Origin: Cellulomonas sp. URHD0024
GTDB taxonomy: Bacteria > Actinomycetota > Actinomycetes > Actinomycetales > Cellulomonadaceae
Length of the DNA stretch: 64,000 nucleotides
Assembly: GCF_000426185.1 (NCBI RefSeq)
Contig: NZ_AUEW01000011.1
Span: 62,001-126,000, forward strand
Direction of reading: 5' to 3'
Numbering within the stretch: position 1 is the stretch's first letter; each line of letters begins with the position of its first letter. This document shows, in pieces, positions 27,562 to 35,955 of this stretch. Position numbers and translations under genes: made by a program. The notes under the pieces are model-generated. The model did no database searches. It saw only the letters and a list, made by a program, of their open reading frames with translations, and had not been told where the DNA came from.

Positions 27562-28778
27562 TCTCGCATGCGCAGAAGCGGCGAGATCAGCACCGGCAGC
27601 GCCGACACGGCGGTGACTGCGACCGCGATCCAGAGCGTTGCCTGGACACCCAGGTGGGTGCCGAGCCAGCCGCCCAGCAGTCCGCCGATCGGCATGGTGC
27701 CCCACACGATGAACCGGACGGACGCGTTCATCCGCCCGAGCAGGGCGGGCGGGCAGACCCGCTGGCGGAAGCTGACCTGGGCGACGTTGTAGAGCACGAC
27801 CGTGAACGAGAACGTCGCTCCGCCGACGATCAGCACGAGGGCCGGGGGGAACGGGAGCACCCACGCGAGCGGTGTCAGCGCCGTCGCGGGAACCGCGGCG
27901 AGCATCGAGAGCGGGACGAGTCGTGCCTCGCCGACGCGCTCGGCGAGCCGGCCTGCGCCCACGGCACCGACGAGCCCGCCGATCGCGGAGGCCGAGACGA
28001 CCGTGCCCCAGGCTCCGGTACCGAGGTCGAGCACCCGCAGCGCGTAGATGACCAGCACCGCGTTCGACATCGCGTTCGCGAAGTTTGCCAGGCCGGTCGT
28101 CGCGACGATCCGGCGCAGGATCGGCTGGTGCACGACGAACGAGAGCCCCTCCCCGATCTCCGTGCGTAGCGGACGGTGGGTCGACGGGTGTGGCGGAGCC
28201 TCGACGTGCCGGATGCGCCAGACGGCGAACGACGAGGCCAGGTAGGTCAGGACGTTCACCCCGATCAGGGCCGGCGCCGTGATGACCTTGAGCAGCAGCC
28301 CGCCGACCGCCGGGGCCGCGACCGCCGCGACCGACTGGGTCGCCTGCAGCTTCGAGTTGCCTTCGACGATGTGCTCCAGCCCGACCAGCCCTGGCACGTA
28401 GCTCTGGTGTGCGACGTCGAAGAACACCGACGCGACGCTGATCACCAGCCCGGCGACGATGAGCATCGGCACGGATGCGTGCCCGGAGACGGCGGCGGAG
28501 ACGACGACGGCGAGCACGCCGGCGCGCACCAGGTCGGAGGTGACCAGGACGCGGCGCTTGCGCATCCTGTCCACCCAGGCGCCCGCCGGCAGGCCGATGA
28601 CGAGGAACGCCGCAGTCTCGGCGGCGGTCAGCATGCCCATCTGCCACTCGTTCGCGGCCAGCTCCTGGACCGCGTAGACCGGGAGCGCCAACCCGGTCAG
28701 CTGGGCGCCGAACTGCCCGAGGGCGTCGCCGGTCCACAGGCGACGGAACTCGGCGTGGTGCACGAGGGACTCGCTCAC
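27513..28778 (-). CDS. MFS transporter (MFS_3 / enterobactin-exporter-like)
   Basis: Membrane exporter of 421 residues with twelve predicted helices and the typical AEFRRLWTGDALGQFGAQLT start, loop 2-3 motif VDRMRKRRVLV, and QVSFRQRVCPPALLGRMNAS in the middle. This branch often exports drugs or siderophores, but the substrate is not evident. GTG 28778 is preferred: GATCCT lies six bases before it and TTGACT 17 bases before that, so the message is probably leaderless. A divergent ArsR-type regulator and an operator-like repeat over the -35 suggest repression released by an inducer. Confidence 0.87.
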   Translation of the reverse strand: MSESLVHHAEFRRLWTGDALGQFGAQLTGLALPVYAVQELAANEWQMGMLTAAETAAFLVIGLPAGAWVDRMRKRRVLVTSDLVRAGVLAVVVSAAVSGHASVPMLIVAGLVISVASVFFDVAHQSYVPGLVGLEHIVEGNSKLQATQSVAAVAAPAVGGLLLKVITAPALIGVNVLTYLASSFAVWRIRHVEAPPHPSTHRPLRTEIGEGLSFVVHQPILRRIVATTGLANFANAMSNAVLVIYALRVLDLGTGAWGTVVSASAIGGLVGAVGAGRLAERVGEARLVPLSMLAAVPATALTPLAWVLPFPPALVLIVGGATFSFTVVLYNVAQVSFRQRVCPPALLGRMNASVRFIVWGTMPIGGLLGGWLGTHLGVQATLWIAVAVTAVSALPVLISPLLRMRDLPTAPAVATDAVRNP

Positions 28779-28784
28779 GGCCAC

Positions 28785-28818
28785 AGGATCGACAACTGAT
28801 TCGGAAAAGTCAATCGGT
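28785..28818. promoter_or_regulatory. MFS promoter with overlapping ArsR operator candidate
   Basis: On the minus strand TTGACT (28808-28813) and GATCCT (28785-28790) are spaced by 17 bases. An imperfect palindrome ACTGATT (28795-28801) ... AATCGGT (28812-28818), six of seven positions symmetrical, covers the -35 and lies between the two divergent genes. Confidence 0.5.
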
Positions 28819-28834
28819 GTGGGACGATCGCCTC

Positions 28835-29356
28835 GTGAGCGAGAAGGAGGTCGACGCGGACGCGCGGGCGCTTGCCAGCACGCTGCGGCTCCGGATCCTG
28901 CGGCTGTGTCTCGACGAACCGCTGACCAACCGCGAGATCGCTTCATGCCTCGACCGCAACCCTGCGACGATCCTGCATCACGTCCGCACCCTGGCCGACC
29001 GCGGCTTCCTGACCGCCCAACCGGTCCGACGCGGAGCCCGCGGGTCCCGCGAGGTGCCCTATCTCGCCACGGGAAAGTCGTGGCGGACGCCCGGACCGTC
29101 GTCCTCGTCCCGCATCCTCGTCGACACGTTCCTCGAGGAGGTCGCGCTCGTCGACCCGGCCGAGGTGATCGCTATCCGGCTCGGCCTACGGCTCGACGCC
29201 GCCGGGTACGCCGAGCTGGCCGAACGGGTCGGCGCGGTGTTCGAGGACTTCGCGAGCCGACCCCCGACACCCGGCGGGATGCCCTACTCGCTGTTCTTCG
29301 CGCTGCACGAGGACGCCACCCGCAAGGCGTCCCCGGGCAGCGCGGCAGCCGGCTAG
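28835..29356 (+). CDS. ArsR-like winged-helix transcriptional regulator
   Basis: The 173-residue protein has a winged helix-turn-helix at its N-terminus (ASTLRLRILRLCLDEPLTNR, then ATILHHVRTLADRGFL) and a C-terminal helical region with no metal-type cysteine pair, so a metal sensor is unlikely. It probably controls the divergent MFS exporter. GTG 28835 has GACGAT six bases upstream; GTG 28817 is an alternative adding six residues. Its TAG stop shares the palindrome CTAG with the TAG stop of the convergent permease gene. Confidence 0.82.
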   Translation: MSEKEVDADARALASTLRLRILRLCLDEPLTNREIASCLDRNPATILHHVRTLADRGFLTAQPVRRGARGSREVPYLATGKSWRTPGPSSSSRILVDTFLEEVALVDPAEVIAIRLGLRLDAAGYAELAERVGAVFEDFASRPPTPGGMPYSLFFALHEDATRKASPGSAAAG

Positions 29357-30603
29357 TACCGGATGGCGTCGATCACCTTGACGCGTACCGCGACGCTCGC
29401 CGGGATGACCCCTGCCAGAGCCCCGACCGCCGTCGCGCAGAGCATGCCGATCACCGCGGCGGAGACCGGGAACGGCGGCATGTCCTGGATCCCGCCGCCG
29501 AACAGCGTGTCGACCGGGATGTTCTTGATGATCGCGACCGCCAGCGTGACGCCGACCAGGCCTGCGACGAACGTCGCGACCACCGACTCGAGCAGCACGC
29601 CGAAGAACACGCGACCGGACGTGGCGCCGAACGAGCGCCGGATGCCGATCTCGCGGATCCGGTAGCGAACGGTGACGAGGGCGATGTTGACCAGCCCGAG
29701 CCCGCCGAGCAGGAGGGCGAGCCCGCCGATCCCGATGCCGGCGTAGGTGGTCGCACGACCGAGCCCGCCGTCGCCGTGGTTGTTGCCCTGGACGTCCACC
29801 TGCCAACCGGGCGTGGCGGCCTGCATGTCCTGCGCGATCTGACGCTTCAGCGCGTGCACCTGGTCGGCAGGCACCCACAGGTACACGGTCGGCACCTGCA
29901 TGGCCATGTTGGCGGCCGCCGTCCCCGCGGCGGGCGCGGCGCCGCCTGACCTGATGCCGGAGCCGTCGTCGCCGATCCACCGGTGGTACTGGTCGTAGAG
30001 CACCATCACGGCCGGGTCGGCCCCGGGCCAGTCGTCGTTCAGCACGCCGATGATCGAGGCCGTCACCGGCGCCTGGTCGCCGACCTCGACGGTGGGGTGG
30101 GTGGACAGGTCGGGCAGCCCGAGCGCTGTGAGGAAGGCCTTGTTGACGACGAGCGTCGGCGCGTACGCGGACTCGTCGACCTCCGCGAACCAGCGCCCTT
30201 CGGCGGGCACGATGCGGTCGATCGTGCCCAGGTCCACGTCCACCGTCCGGACCTGGACCGACCGCTTGCCGTCGGGCAGCCGCACCGGTGCCTGGATCCA
30301 CTCGTCGCGGCTCGCGTAGGTGATCGAGTAGCGGTCGAGCAGGTTCGTGAACGCGTCGTCCCACGTGGTGGGTGTCGCAGCGGACTGGTCCATCGGGTAG
30401 GCGCTGACCATCAGCGTGACCTGGCGTCCGCTCTGCTTGTCGTTCTGCTCCTGGGTGGCCTGCTTGAGCATCGCGATGACGGCGGTCACGCTCGTGATCG
30501 CGGTCACCGCGCACGCGACCCCGATCAGCGCGAGCAGGACCCGCAGCTTGTGGATCCGCAGCTCGTCCCACGCCTCGACGATCGCCCCGACGATGCCCGT
30601 CAC
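29353..30603 (-). CDS. MacB-like ABC transporter permease (FtsX family)
   Basis: The 416-residue permease has one N-terminal helix (residues 18-45), a large extracytoplasmic domain (about 60-270) and three C-terminal helices, the MacB/FtsX layout. The C-terminal region holds RYRIREIGIRRSFGATSGRVF, the conserved coupling segment. It works with the ATPase and adaptor encoded upstream; start and stop codons of all three overlap. Such systems export peptides, lipids or macrolides or act as mechanotransmission devices; none is indicated here. Confidence 0.9.
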   Translation of the reverse strand: MTGIVGAIVEAWDELRIHKLRVLLALIGVACAVTAITSVTAVIAMLKQATQEQNDKQSGRQVTLMVSAYPMDQSAATPTTWDDAFTNLLDRYSITYASRDEWIQAPVRLPDGKRSVQVRTVDVDLGTIDRIVPAEGRWFAEVDESAYAPTLVVNKAFLTALGLPDLSTHPTVEVGDQAPVTASIIGVLNDDWPGADPAVMVLYDQYHRWIGDDGSGIRSGGAAPAAGTAAANMAMQVPTVYLWVPADQVHALKRQIAQDMQAATPGWQVDVQGNNHGDGGLGRATTYAGIGIGGLALLLGGLGLVNIALVTVRYRIREIGIRRSFGATSGRVFFGVLLESVVATFVAGLVGVTLAVAIIKNIPVDTLFGGGIQDMPPFPVSAAVIGMLCATAVGALAGVIPASVAVRVKVIDAIRY

Positions 30604-31403
30604 GCGAGGAGCCCGTTCTCGGGAAGGCGCGGGCCGGGCTCGAGCAGGCGCCGCTCCGTCGCACCCGACCGGTCCGCGACGAGCGTCGGCACGTCGCCCA
30701 CCCAGTCGGTCTGCGCGTCCAGCTGGATCGGCACGAGGACGCCGTCGGCCAGCCGGTACTGCCGCTCGGCCCGCGCCGCGACGGCGAGGTCGTGCGTGAT
30801 GGTCACGAGTGCCGCTCCGGTCTGCGACGCGATCTCGTCGAGCAGGTCCATCACGGCACCGCCGGTCTCCACGTCGAGCGCCCCGGTGGGTTCGTCGGCG
30901 AGGATCACACGCGGTCCGCGCACGAGGGCGCGGGCGATGGCGACGCGCTGCTGCTCGCCACCGGAGAGCTTGTCCGGCATGGTGTCGACGCGGTCACCCA
31001 GGCCGACGCGCTCGAGCATCTGCTGCGCGAGCCTGGTGCGGTTCCAGAACTGCTTCCCCCGCGCGTAGAGCAGGGGAGCGGTGACGTTCTCGAGCGCCGT
31101 CCGGCCGGGCAGGAGGTTGAACTGCTGGAAGACGAACCCGAAGTCCCGCCCGCGGCGTCGGGTGCGCGTGCCGTTGGAGAGGCGTCCGATCGGCACACCC
31201 TCGAGCAGGTACTCGCCCGTCGTGGGTGCGTCGAGCAGACCGAGGATGTTGAGCAGGGTCGACTTGCCCGTGCCGGAGCGTCCGACGACGGCCACGTGCT
31301 CGCCCGCACCGACCGACACGGTGACCCCGCGCAGGATGTGCAGCATCCGGTCGTCGGGCAGCCGTACCGAGCGGGTGACGTCCGTGAGCTCGAGGAGGCT
31401 CAT
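30600..31403 (-). CDS. MacB-like ABC transporter ATP-binding protein
   Basis: The 267-residue ATPase has Walker A GRSGTGKST (near residue 40), Q-loop VFQQFNLLPGRTALENV, signature LSGGEQQRVAIARAL and Walker B VILADEPTGALD. These are the LolD/MacB group features. A 40-residue C-terminal tail after the fold is unusual. GAGG sits next to the ATG, and the start overlaps the adaptor stop by four bases. Confidence 0.92.
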   Translation of the reverse strand: MSLLELTDVTRSVRLPDDRMLHILRGVTVSVGAGEHVAVVGRSGTGKSTLLNILGLLDAPTTGEYLLEGVPIGRLSNGTRTRRRGRDFGFVFQQFNLLPGRTALENVTAPLLYARGKQFWNRTRLAQQMLERVGLGDRVDTMPDKLSGGEQQRVAIARALVRGPRVILADEPTGALDVETGGAVMDLLDEIASQTGAALVTITHDLAVAARAERQYRLADGVLVPIQLDAQTDWVGDVPTLVADRSGATERRLLEPGPRLPENGLLA

Positions 31404-32434
31404 CCGCCGCACACCTTCGGGTCGTAGTTCACGGCACAGTCGACCGGCAGGCCCTGACCACCGGGCACCGGGATGAACTCGAGGATCGAGTCGCCCTTGG
31501 CGAGCCCGGCCGTGACCTGGACGACCTTGCCGTCGGTGAGGCCGAGCGACACGGCCTTCTTCGTGTTCGTGCCGTCGGCGCCGACGAGCCACACGTTGCC
31601 CGTCTGGACGGTCCCCTGCACCGCAGAGATGGGCACGACGACGGCGCCCTGCACCGACCCGTTCGTGACCTCGACGCTGGCGCCCAGTCCGGCGAACGCG
31701 GTCACGCCCGCGGGGACGGCACACGAGACGGTTCCGCTCGAGGGCGGCGTCCCGACGGAGCCGTCCCCAGGATCCGGTGCCGTGCCCTCGGCCTGCGGAG
31801 CGGCGCCGACGCGCAGGCCCGTGCAGTCGAAGGGTGCCGGTCCGCCGTTGAGCGCCACGGACGCCTGGGTCGGTGCCCCGACCAGCCGGTACTGCTGGTC
31901 GGGCGTCAGCGTGCCGGTCACCGAGAGGGTTCCGGGCGCGACCGTCGCCACCTGGTCACCCACCGCGACCTCCTGGTCCTTGAGGGTCGGCAGCGACAGT
32001 GTCCCGGCGACGCCCGACTGCACGACGACCGTCTCGACCTTGGGCCTGACCTCGGTCGTCGTCGTCTCTCCCGTCTCAGGGTTCGTCGTCACCCGCGGCT
32101 CCTGAGGGGTCTCCTTGCGGATCTCCAGGATCGGTGTGCCGACCGCGACGACGGCGCCGTCCGTGGCGAGCAGCTTGCTGACCTTCCCGGCGAGCGTCGC
32201 CTTGACGAGGACGGCAGGGTCGGCGACCACGGTCGCCTGGATCGTCACCGCGTTGGTGACGTCCCCGGTCGCCACCTGGACGGTGGGCTCCACCGAGACG
32301 CCTGTCGGCTTGAGGGAGGTGTCCACGGTGCCGATGTCCGCGCCGGTGAACGCGATCTTCACCAGGGCGATCGCGATGACCGCCCAGACGAGCAGTCGGA
32401 TGGTCGGAAAGACGATCCTGCGGGTGACCCCCAC
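31400..32434 (-). CDS. membrane-fusion (HlyD/MacA-like) adaptor protein
   Basis: The 344-residue protein has one N-terminal membrane anchor (residues 8-30) and beta-rich lipoyl-type halves: KATLAGKVSKLLATDGAVV and later LPTLKDQEVAVGDQVATVAPG, then a beta-barrel region (VVVPISAVQGTVQTGNVWL). It is the adaptor partner of the MacB-like ATPase and permease; in a monoderm it would lie outside the membrane. GTG 32434 has AGGAG seven bases upstream; a TTG at 32440 is also possible but lies too close to that site. Confidence 0.85.
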   Translation of the reverse strand: MGVTRRIVFPTIRLLVWAVIAIALVKIAFTGADIGTVDTSLKPTGVSVEPTVQVATGDVTNAVTIQATVVADPAVLVKATLAGKVSKLLATDGAVVAVGTPILEIRKETPQEPRVTTNPETGETTTTEVRPKVETVVVQSGVAGTLSLPTLKDQEVAVGDQVATVAPGTLSVTGTLTPDQQYRLVGAPTQASVALNGGPAPFDCTGLRVGAAPQAEGTAPDPGDGSVGTPPSSGTVSCAVPAGVTAFAGLGASVEVTNGSVQGAVVVPISAVQGTVQTGNVWLVGADGTNTKKAVSLGLTDGKVVQVTAGLAKGDSILEFIPVPGGQGLPVDCAVNYDPKVCGG

Positions 32435-32653
32435 GGTCAAGCTCCTCGCGTCGATTAGGTGCTGCGGGCGCGCCGGAGCTTCCCCCGGGGTGGTGCTGGC
32501 GTCAGTGCTGGAATGCGGACGACTGCACGGACCGTACTGCCCGCGCAGGTGGCGGTGGATCCGTCCGCGGGATGATTCCTCGACCGGGCAACCACGCTTC
32601 GAGCACTACTGTGCAGTACGCAGTAGCGCGATCGGGTCGAACGGCGTGCCGCC
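32435..32653. other. intergenic region between efflux operon and galK
   Basis: 219 bases without a supported ORF. It should carry the efflux promoter; a TAATCG near 32452 on the minus strand is a poor -10. CTACTG...CAGTAG (about 32606-32627) can form a six-base hairpin at the galK 3' end. Confidence 0.4.
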
Positions 32654-33874
32654 TCAGGCGGCGGGCGCCTGCGCAGTGGCGACGAGGAACGCGGGAGGGT
32701 GGAGCCCGGCGTCGGCGAAGGCCTCCGCCACGGCCTGCGCGACCTGCTCGACGGCGTCCGTGCGCACGAGCGCGATCGCCGATCCTCCGAAGCCGCCCCC
32801 CGTCATCCGGGCACCGATCGCGCCCGACGCCATCGCCGAGCCGACCACCACGTCGAGCTCGCGGCAGGACACCTCGTAGTCGTCGCGGAGCGAGGCGTGC
32901 GACGCGTTCATCAGCGGGCCGACCGCGTCCACCACACCCGCGTCGAGCAGGGCGACGAACCAGGTCACACGGTCGATCTCCGTGACCACGTGCCGGACGC
33001 GGCGCACCTGCTCCTCGCCGTCGAGCTTGTCGAGCGCCCACTCCAGGCCCCGGGGATCGACGGTGATCTCGCGGAGCGTCTCGACGCCCAGGCGGGCGGC
33101 CGCGGCCTCGCACGACGCCCGACGGGCTGCGTACTGGCCGTCCACGAGCGCGTGCTCGGCGCGCGTGTCGACGACGAGGAGCGTGAGGTCGTGCGCGGCC
33201 AGGTCGAACGGCACCTGCCGCACCGACCCGTCGAGGCAGTCGAGCAGCAAGGCGTGTCCCGGGCGTGCGCGCAGGGCGGCCGCCTGGTCCATGCCGCCGG
33301 TCGGGGCGCCGGCGATCTCGTTCTCGGCGCGCACGCAGATCGTCGCGAGCTGCGTGCGGCCCGCGTCGTCCCCGGGACGTGCCAGGCCGAGGCCGAACAC
33401 GGCGTCGAGCGCGACCGCGACCGATGCCTCGAGCGCCGCCGACGACGACAGCCCGGCGCCGTAAGGAACGCACGAGTCGACCGCGACGTCGAAGCCGCCG
33501 ACCGCCAGCCCCGCCTCGCGCATCGCCCAGGCGACGCCGACGACGTAACCCGCCCAGCCGTCCACCGTGCCGGGAGCGACCGCCCCGAGCGCGACCTCGC
33601 GCACACCGTCGGGCTCCTGGGCGGACACGAGCCGGACGAGGTCGTCGTCGCGACGCCGCAGGGCGACGTACGTGCGGTGGGGGAGCGCGATCGGCAGGCA
33701 CAGGCCGCCGTTGTAGTCGGTGTGCTCGCCGATCAGGTTGACCCGGCCGGGAGCCGACCAGGTGCCGTCGGGGGCGCCGTCGGCGAAGCGCGCCTCGAAG
33801 AGGCTCCGGACCCGCGCGCTGCCCTGCTCGGGCGTCCAGGCCTCGATCCAACGCACCGCAGCAGCTGCGCTCAC
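32654..33874 (-). CDS. galK: galactokinase
   Basis: Phosphorylates galactose to galactose-1-phosphate, first step of the Leloir pathway. The 406-residue GHMP kinase has the galactokinase signature GRVNLIGEHTDYNGG near residue 45, the ATP loop GAGLSSSAALEASVAVAL near residue 130, and GARMTGGGFGGSAIAL near the C-terminus. The GTG start overlaps the galT stop, so galT and galK are coupled. Confidence 0.96.
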   Translation of the reverse strand: MSAAAAVRWIEAWTPEQGSARVRSLFEARFADGAPDGTWSAPGRVNLIGEHTDYNGGLCLPIALPHRTYVALRRRDDDLVRLVSAQEPDGVREVALGAVAPGTVDGWAGYVVGVAWAMREAGLAVGGFDVAVDSCVPYGAGLSSSAALEASVAVALDAVFGLGLARPGDDAGRTQLATICVRAENEIAGAPTGGMDQAAALRARPGHALLLDCLDGSVRQVPFDLAAHDLTLLVVDTRAEHALVDGQYAARRASCEAAAARLGVETLREITVDPRGLEWALDKLDGEEQVRRVRHVVTEIDRVTWFVALLDAGVVDAVGPLMNASHASLRDDYEVSCRELDVVVGSAMASGAIGARMTGGGFGGSAIALVRTDAVEQVAQAVAEAFADAGLHPPAFLVATAQAPAA

Positions 33875-35064
33875 GCGAGCTCCTGCAGCCGGGCCGCGAT
33901 CCGCTCGGGCGTCGTGTCGCTGATCCAGGCCCCGACCCCCGACTCCACGCCGGCCAGGTACTTCAGCCTGCCGGGTGCGCGCAGGACCGAGAAGATCTCC
34001 AGGTGCAGGCGTGAGACGTCGCGGCCGTCACCGACGGGCGCCTGGTGCCAGCCCGAGATGTACGGCAGCGCGATCGCCTCGCCCTGCGGGCCGACGAAGT
34101 ACCGGTCGAGACGCTGCAGCAGTGCGAGGTAGGTGCCGGCGAGGTCCTCGCGCTCGTCGTCGCTGAGCGACGGGAGGTCCGGCACGTCCCGGCGCGGGAC
34201 CAGGTGCACCTCGACGGGCCAGCGCGCAGCGAACGGCACGTAGGCCACCCAGTGCTCCGACTCGATCACGATGCGCTCGGCGTGCTCGAGCTCGGCGTCC
34301 AGCACGTCACGCCCGAGCAGGCGTCCGGTGCGCGATGTGTAGGCACGGGCCTCGGCCAGCTTCGCCTGCGTCCGCGGGGTGACGTACGGGAAGGCGTAGA
34401 TCTGCCCGTGCGGGTGGTGCAGCGTGACGCCGATCTCCTTGCCGCGGTTCTCGAAGACGAACACCTCCTCGATGCCCGGCAGCGCGCTGAGCGCCTCGGT
34501 CCGCTGCGCCCAGGCCTCGATGATCGTGCGCATGCGGTGCGGGCCCACCGTGCTCAGGGACGCCGTCGGGTCCGACGAGAAGCAGATGACCTCGCAGCGC
34601 CCGGCGGCCGGCCGCACGGTCCACAGCGGCTCGTGCGAGCGGAGGGTCGGCGTGTCCGGGACGTCCGGCACGGCGAGCAGCGACGGGAACCGGTTCTCGA
34701 AGACGACCACGTCGTAGTCCTCCGCCGGGACCTCGCCGTCCTGGTAGACGGCACCCGGCTGGGCCGGTGCGAGCGGGTTCGCGTCCGCCGGCGGCAGGAA
34801 CGTGCGGTCCATCCGGTGCGCGGCCATCGGGATCCACTCACCGGTCAGAGGATCTCGCCGCAGCTCGGGGCTGGTGAGGCGGTGGACGACCCCGTCGGGC
34901 CCGGTGATCGGGGCGAAGCGGTCCGGCAGCGGCCGCGGGTCGTCGAGGCGACGGGTCCTGCTGCCGGAGACGTAGGGCTCGCTGTCGTCGAAGTAGAGCA
35001 GCTCGCGGCCGTCGGCCAGGTGGGTCCTCGTCAGACGGACAGGCGGTCGCATGGGCCCGCTCAC
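33871..35064 (-). CDS. galT: galactose-1-phosphate uridylyltransferase
   Basis: Second Leloir enzyme: exchanges UMP between UDP-glucose and galactose-1-phosphate. The 397-residue protein has VVVFENRFPSL, the active-site HHPHGQIYAFPY (His-Pro-His) near residue 185, and WPVEVHLVPRR and SRLHLEIF in the second half. GTG 35064 has GGAGGA seven bases upstream and overlaps the regulator stop (GTGA); an ATG four codons later is less likely. galE is not in the window. Confidence 0.95.
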   Translation of the reverse strand: MSGPMRPPVRLTRTHLADGRELLYFDDSEPYVSGSRTRRLDDPRPLPDRFAPITGPDGVVHRLTSPELRRDPLTGEWIPMAAHRMDRTFLPPADANPLAPAQPGAVYQDGEVPAEDYDVVVFENRFPSLLAVPDVPDTPTLRSHEPLWTVRPAAGRCEVICFSSDPTASLSTVGPHRMRTIIEAWAQRTEALSALPGIEEVFVFENRGKEIGVTLHHPHGQIYAFPYVTPRTQAKLAEARAYTSRTGRLLGRDVLDAELEHAERIVIESEHWVAYVPFAARWPVEVHLVPRRDVPDLPSLSDDEREDLAGTYLALLQRLDRYFVGPQGEAIALPYISGWHQAPVGDGRDVSRLHLEIFSVLRAPGRLKYLAGVESGVGAWISDTTPERIAARLQELA

Positions 35065-35876
35065 GACTGTTCCTCCGGGGCTGTGGAGCTGGGCTGCCCC
35101 ACCGTGACGAGGCGGAGCTGGGTGGCTCCGCCGGTCAGCTGTCGACGCGCGTCCGAGGGGAGGGAGTCGTCGCTGATCACGGTGTCCACGTCGTCGAGAG
35201 GCACGATGCGGGCGAGGCCGACCACGCCCCACTTGCTGTGGTCGGCAAGGACGGTGGTGACCGCCGCGCACGACATGAGCGCGCGGTCCGTGGCGGCCTC
35301 CGCCAGGTTGGGGGTGGTCAGGCCCGAGGCGTCGAATCCGTGCACGCCGAGGTACGTGCGGTCGACGCGCAGGCTCGCCAGTGTCGAGTCGGCGACCGGG
35401 CCGACGAGGGCGTCGGACGGCGTGCGCACACCACCCGTGAGGATGACCTGGACACCGGGGGCGCTGTGCAGCACGTCGGCGATCCGCAGACTGTTGGTGA
35501 CAACCGTGAGCGGGCGCAGCGTGGGGTCCTGCGCGATGAGCTCCGCCACCAGGTAGGTCGTCGTGCCGGCGGACATCGCGATGGCCTGCCCGGGCTCGAT
35601 CGTGCCGAGGGCGGCCTGTGCGATGACCGTCTTCTCGGCGCTGGCCCAGGCACGCTTGGCGTCGAAGCCGGGCTCGTCAGTGGGCCGTCCGGGCGCGTCG
35701 GACGCGACAGCACCGCCGTGCACGCGGCGCAGGAGGCCGGCCCGGGCGAGCTCGGCGATGTCGCGGCGGACCGTCATGTCCGAGACGTCGAGGCTCTCCA
35801 CCAGCTCCGCTACGCGGGCGGCTCCGTGTGCGCGGACGGCGGAAAGGATGCGCTCCTGGCGCTGAGAGGCGAGCAT
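35061..35876 (-). CDS. DeoR/GlpR family transcriptional regulator of the gal operon
   Basis: The 271-residue repressor has an N-terminal DeoR helix-turn-helix (QRQERILSAVRAHGAARVAE, then DMTVRRDIAELARAGLLRR) and a C-terminal sugar-phosphate sensor domain (SAGTTTYLVAELI, VVTNSLRIADVL, LTGGVRTPSDALVGPVA). It heads the deoR-galT-galK operon, so it probably autoregulates and responds to a galactose metabolite. No ribosome binding site; GATGAT lies six bases before the ATG, with TTGGGT 17 bases further upstream, consistent with a leaderless message. Confidence 0.9.
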   Translation of the reverse strand: MLASQRQERILSAVRAHGAARVAELVESLDVSDMTVRRDIAELARAGLLRRVHGGAVASDAPGRPTDEPGFDAKRAWASAEKTVIAQAALGTIEPGQAIAMSAGTTTYLVAELIAQDPTLRPLTVVTNSLRIADVLHSAPGVQVILTGGVRTPSDALVGPVADSTLASLRVDRTYLGVHGFDASGLTTPNLAEAATDRALMSCAAVTTVLADHSKWGVVGLARIVPLDDVDTVISDDSLPSDARRQLTGGATQLRLVTVGQPSSTAPEEQS

Positions 35877-35955
35877 TTGAACATCATCACACGAGATCGA
35901 ACAGCACCCAACGTGCCAACGAGCGCTGCGTCGTCAGATCGGCGGGTGATTTTCC

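Noticed and set aside
29353-29356. Overlapping convergent stops in CTAG of the ArsR-like and permease genes as a regulatory device
   Set aside because: A palindromic CTAG allows both TAG stops by simple compaction; no hairpin or other signal is associated.
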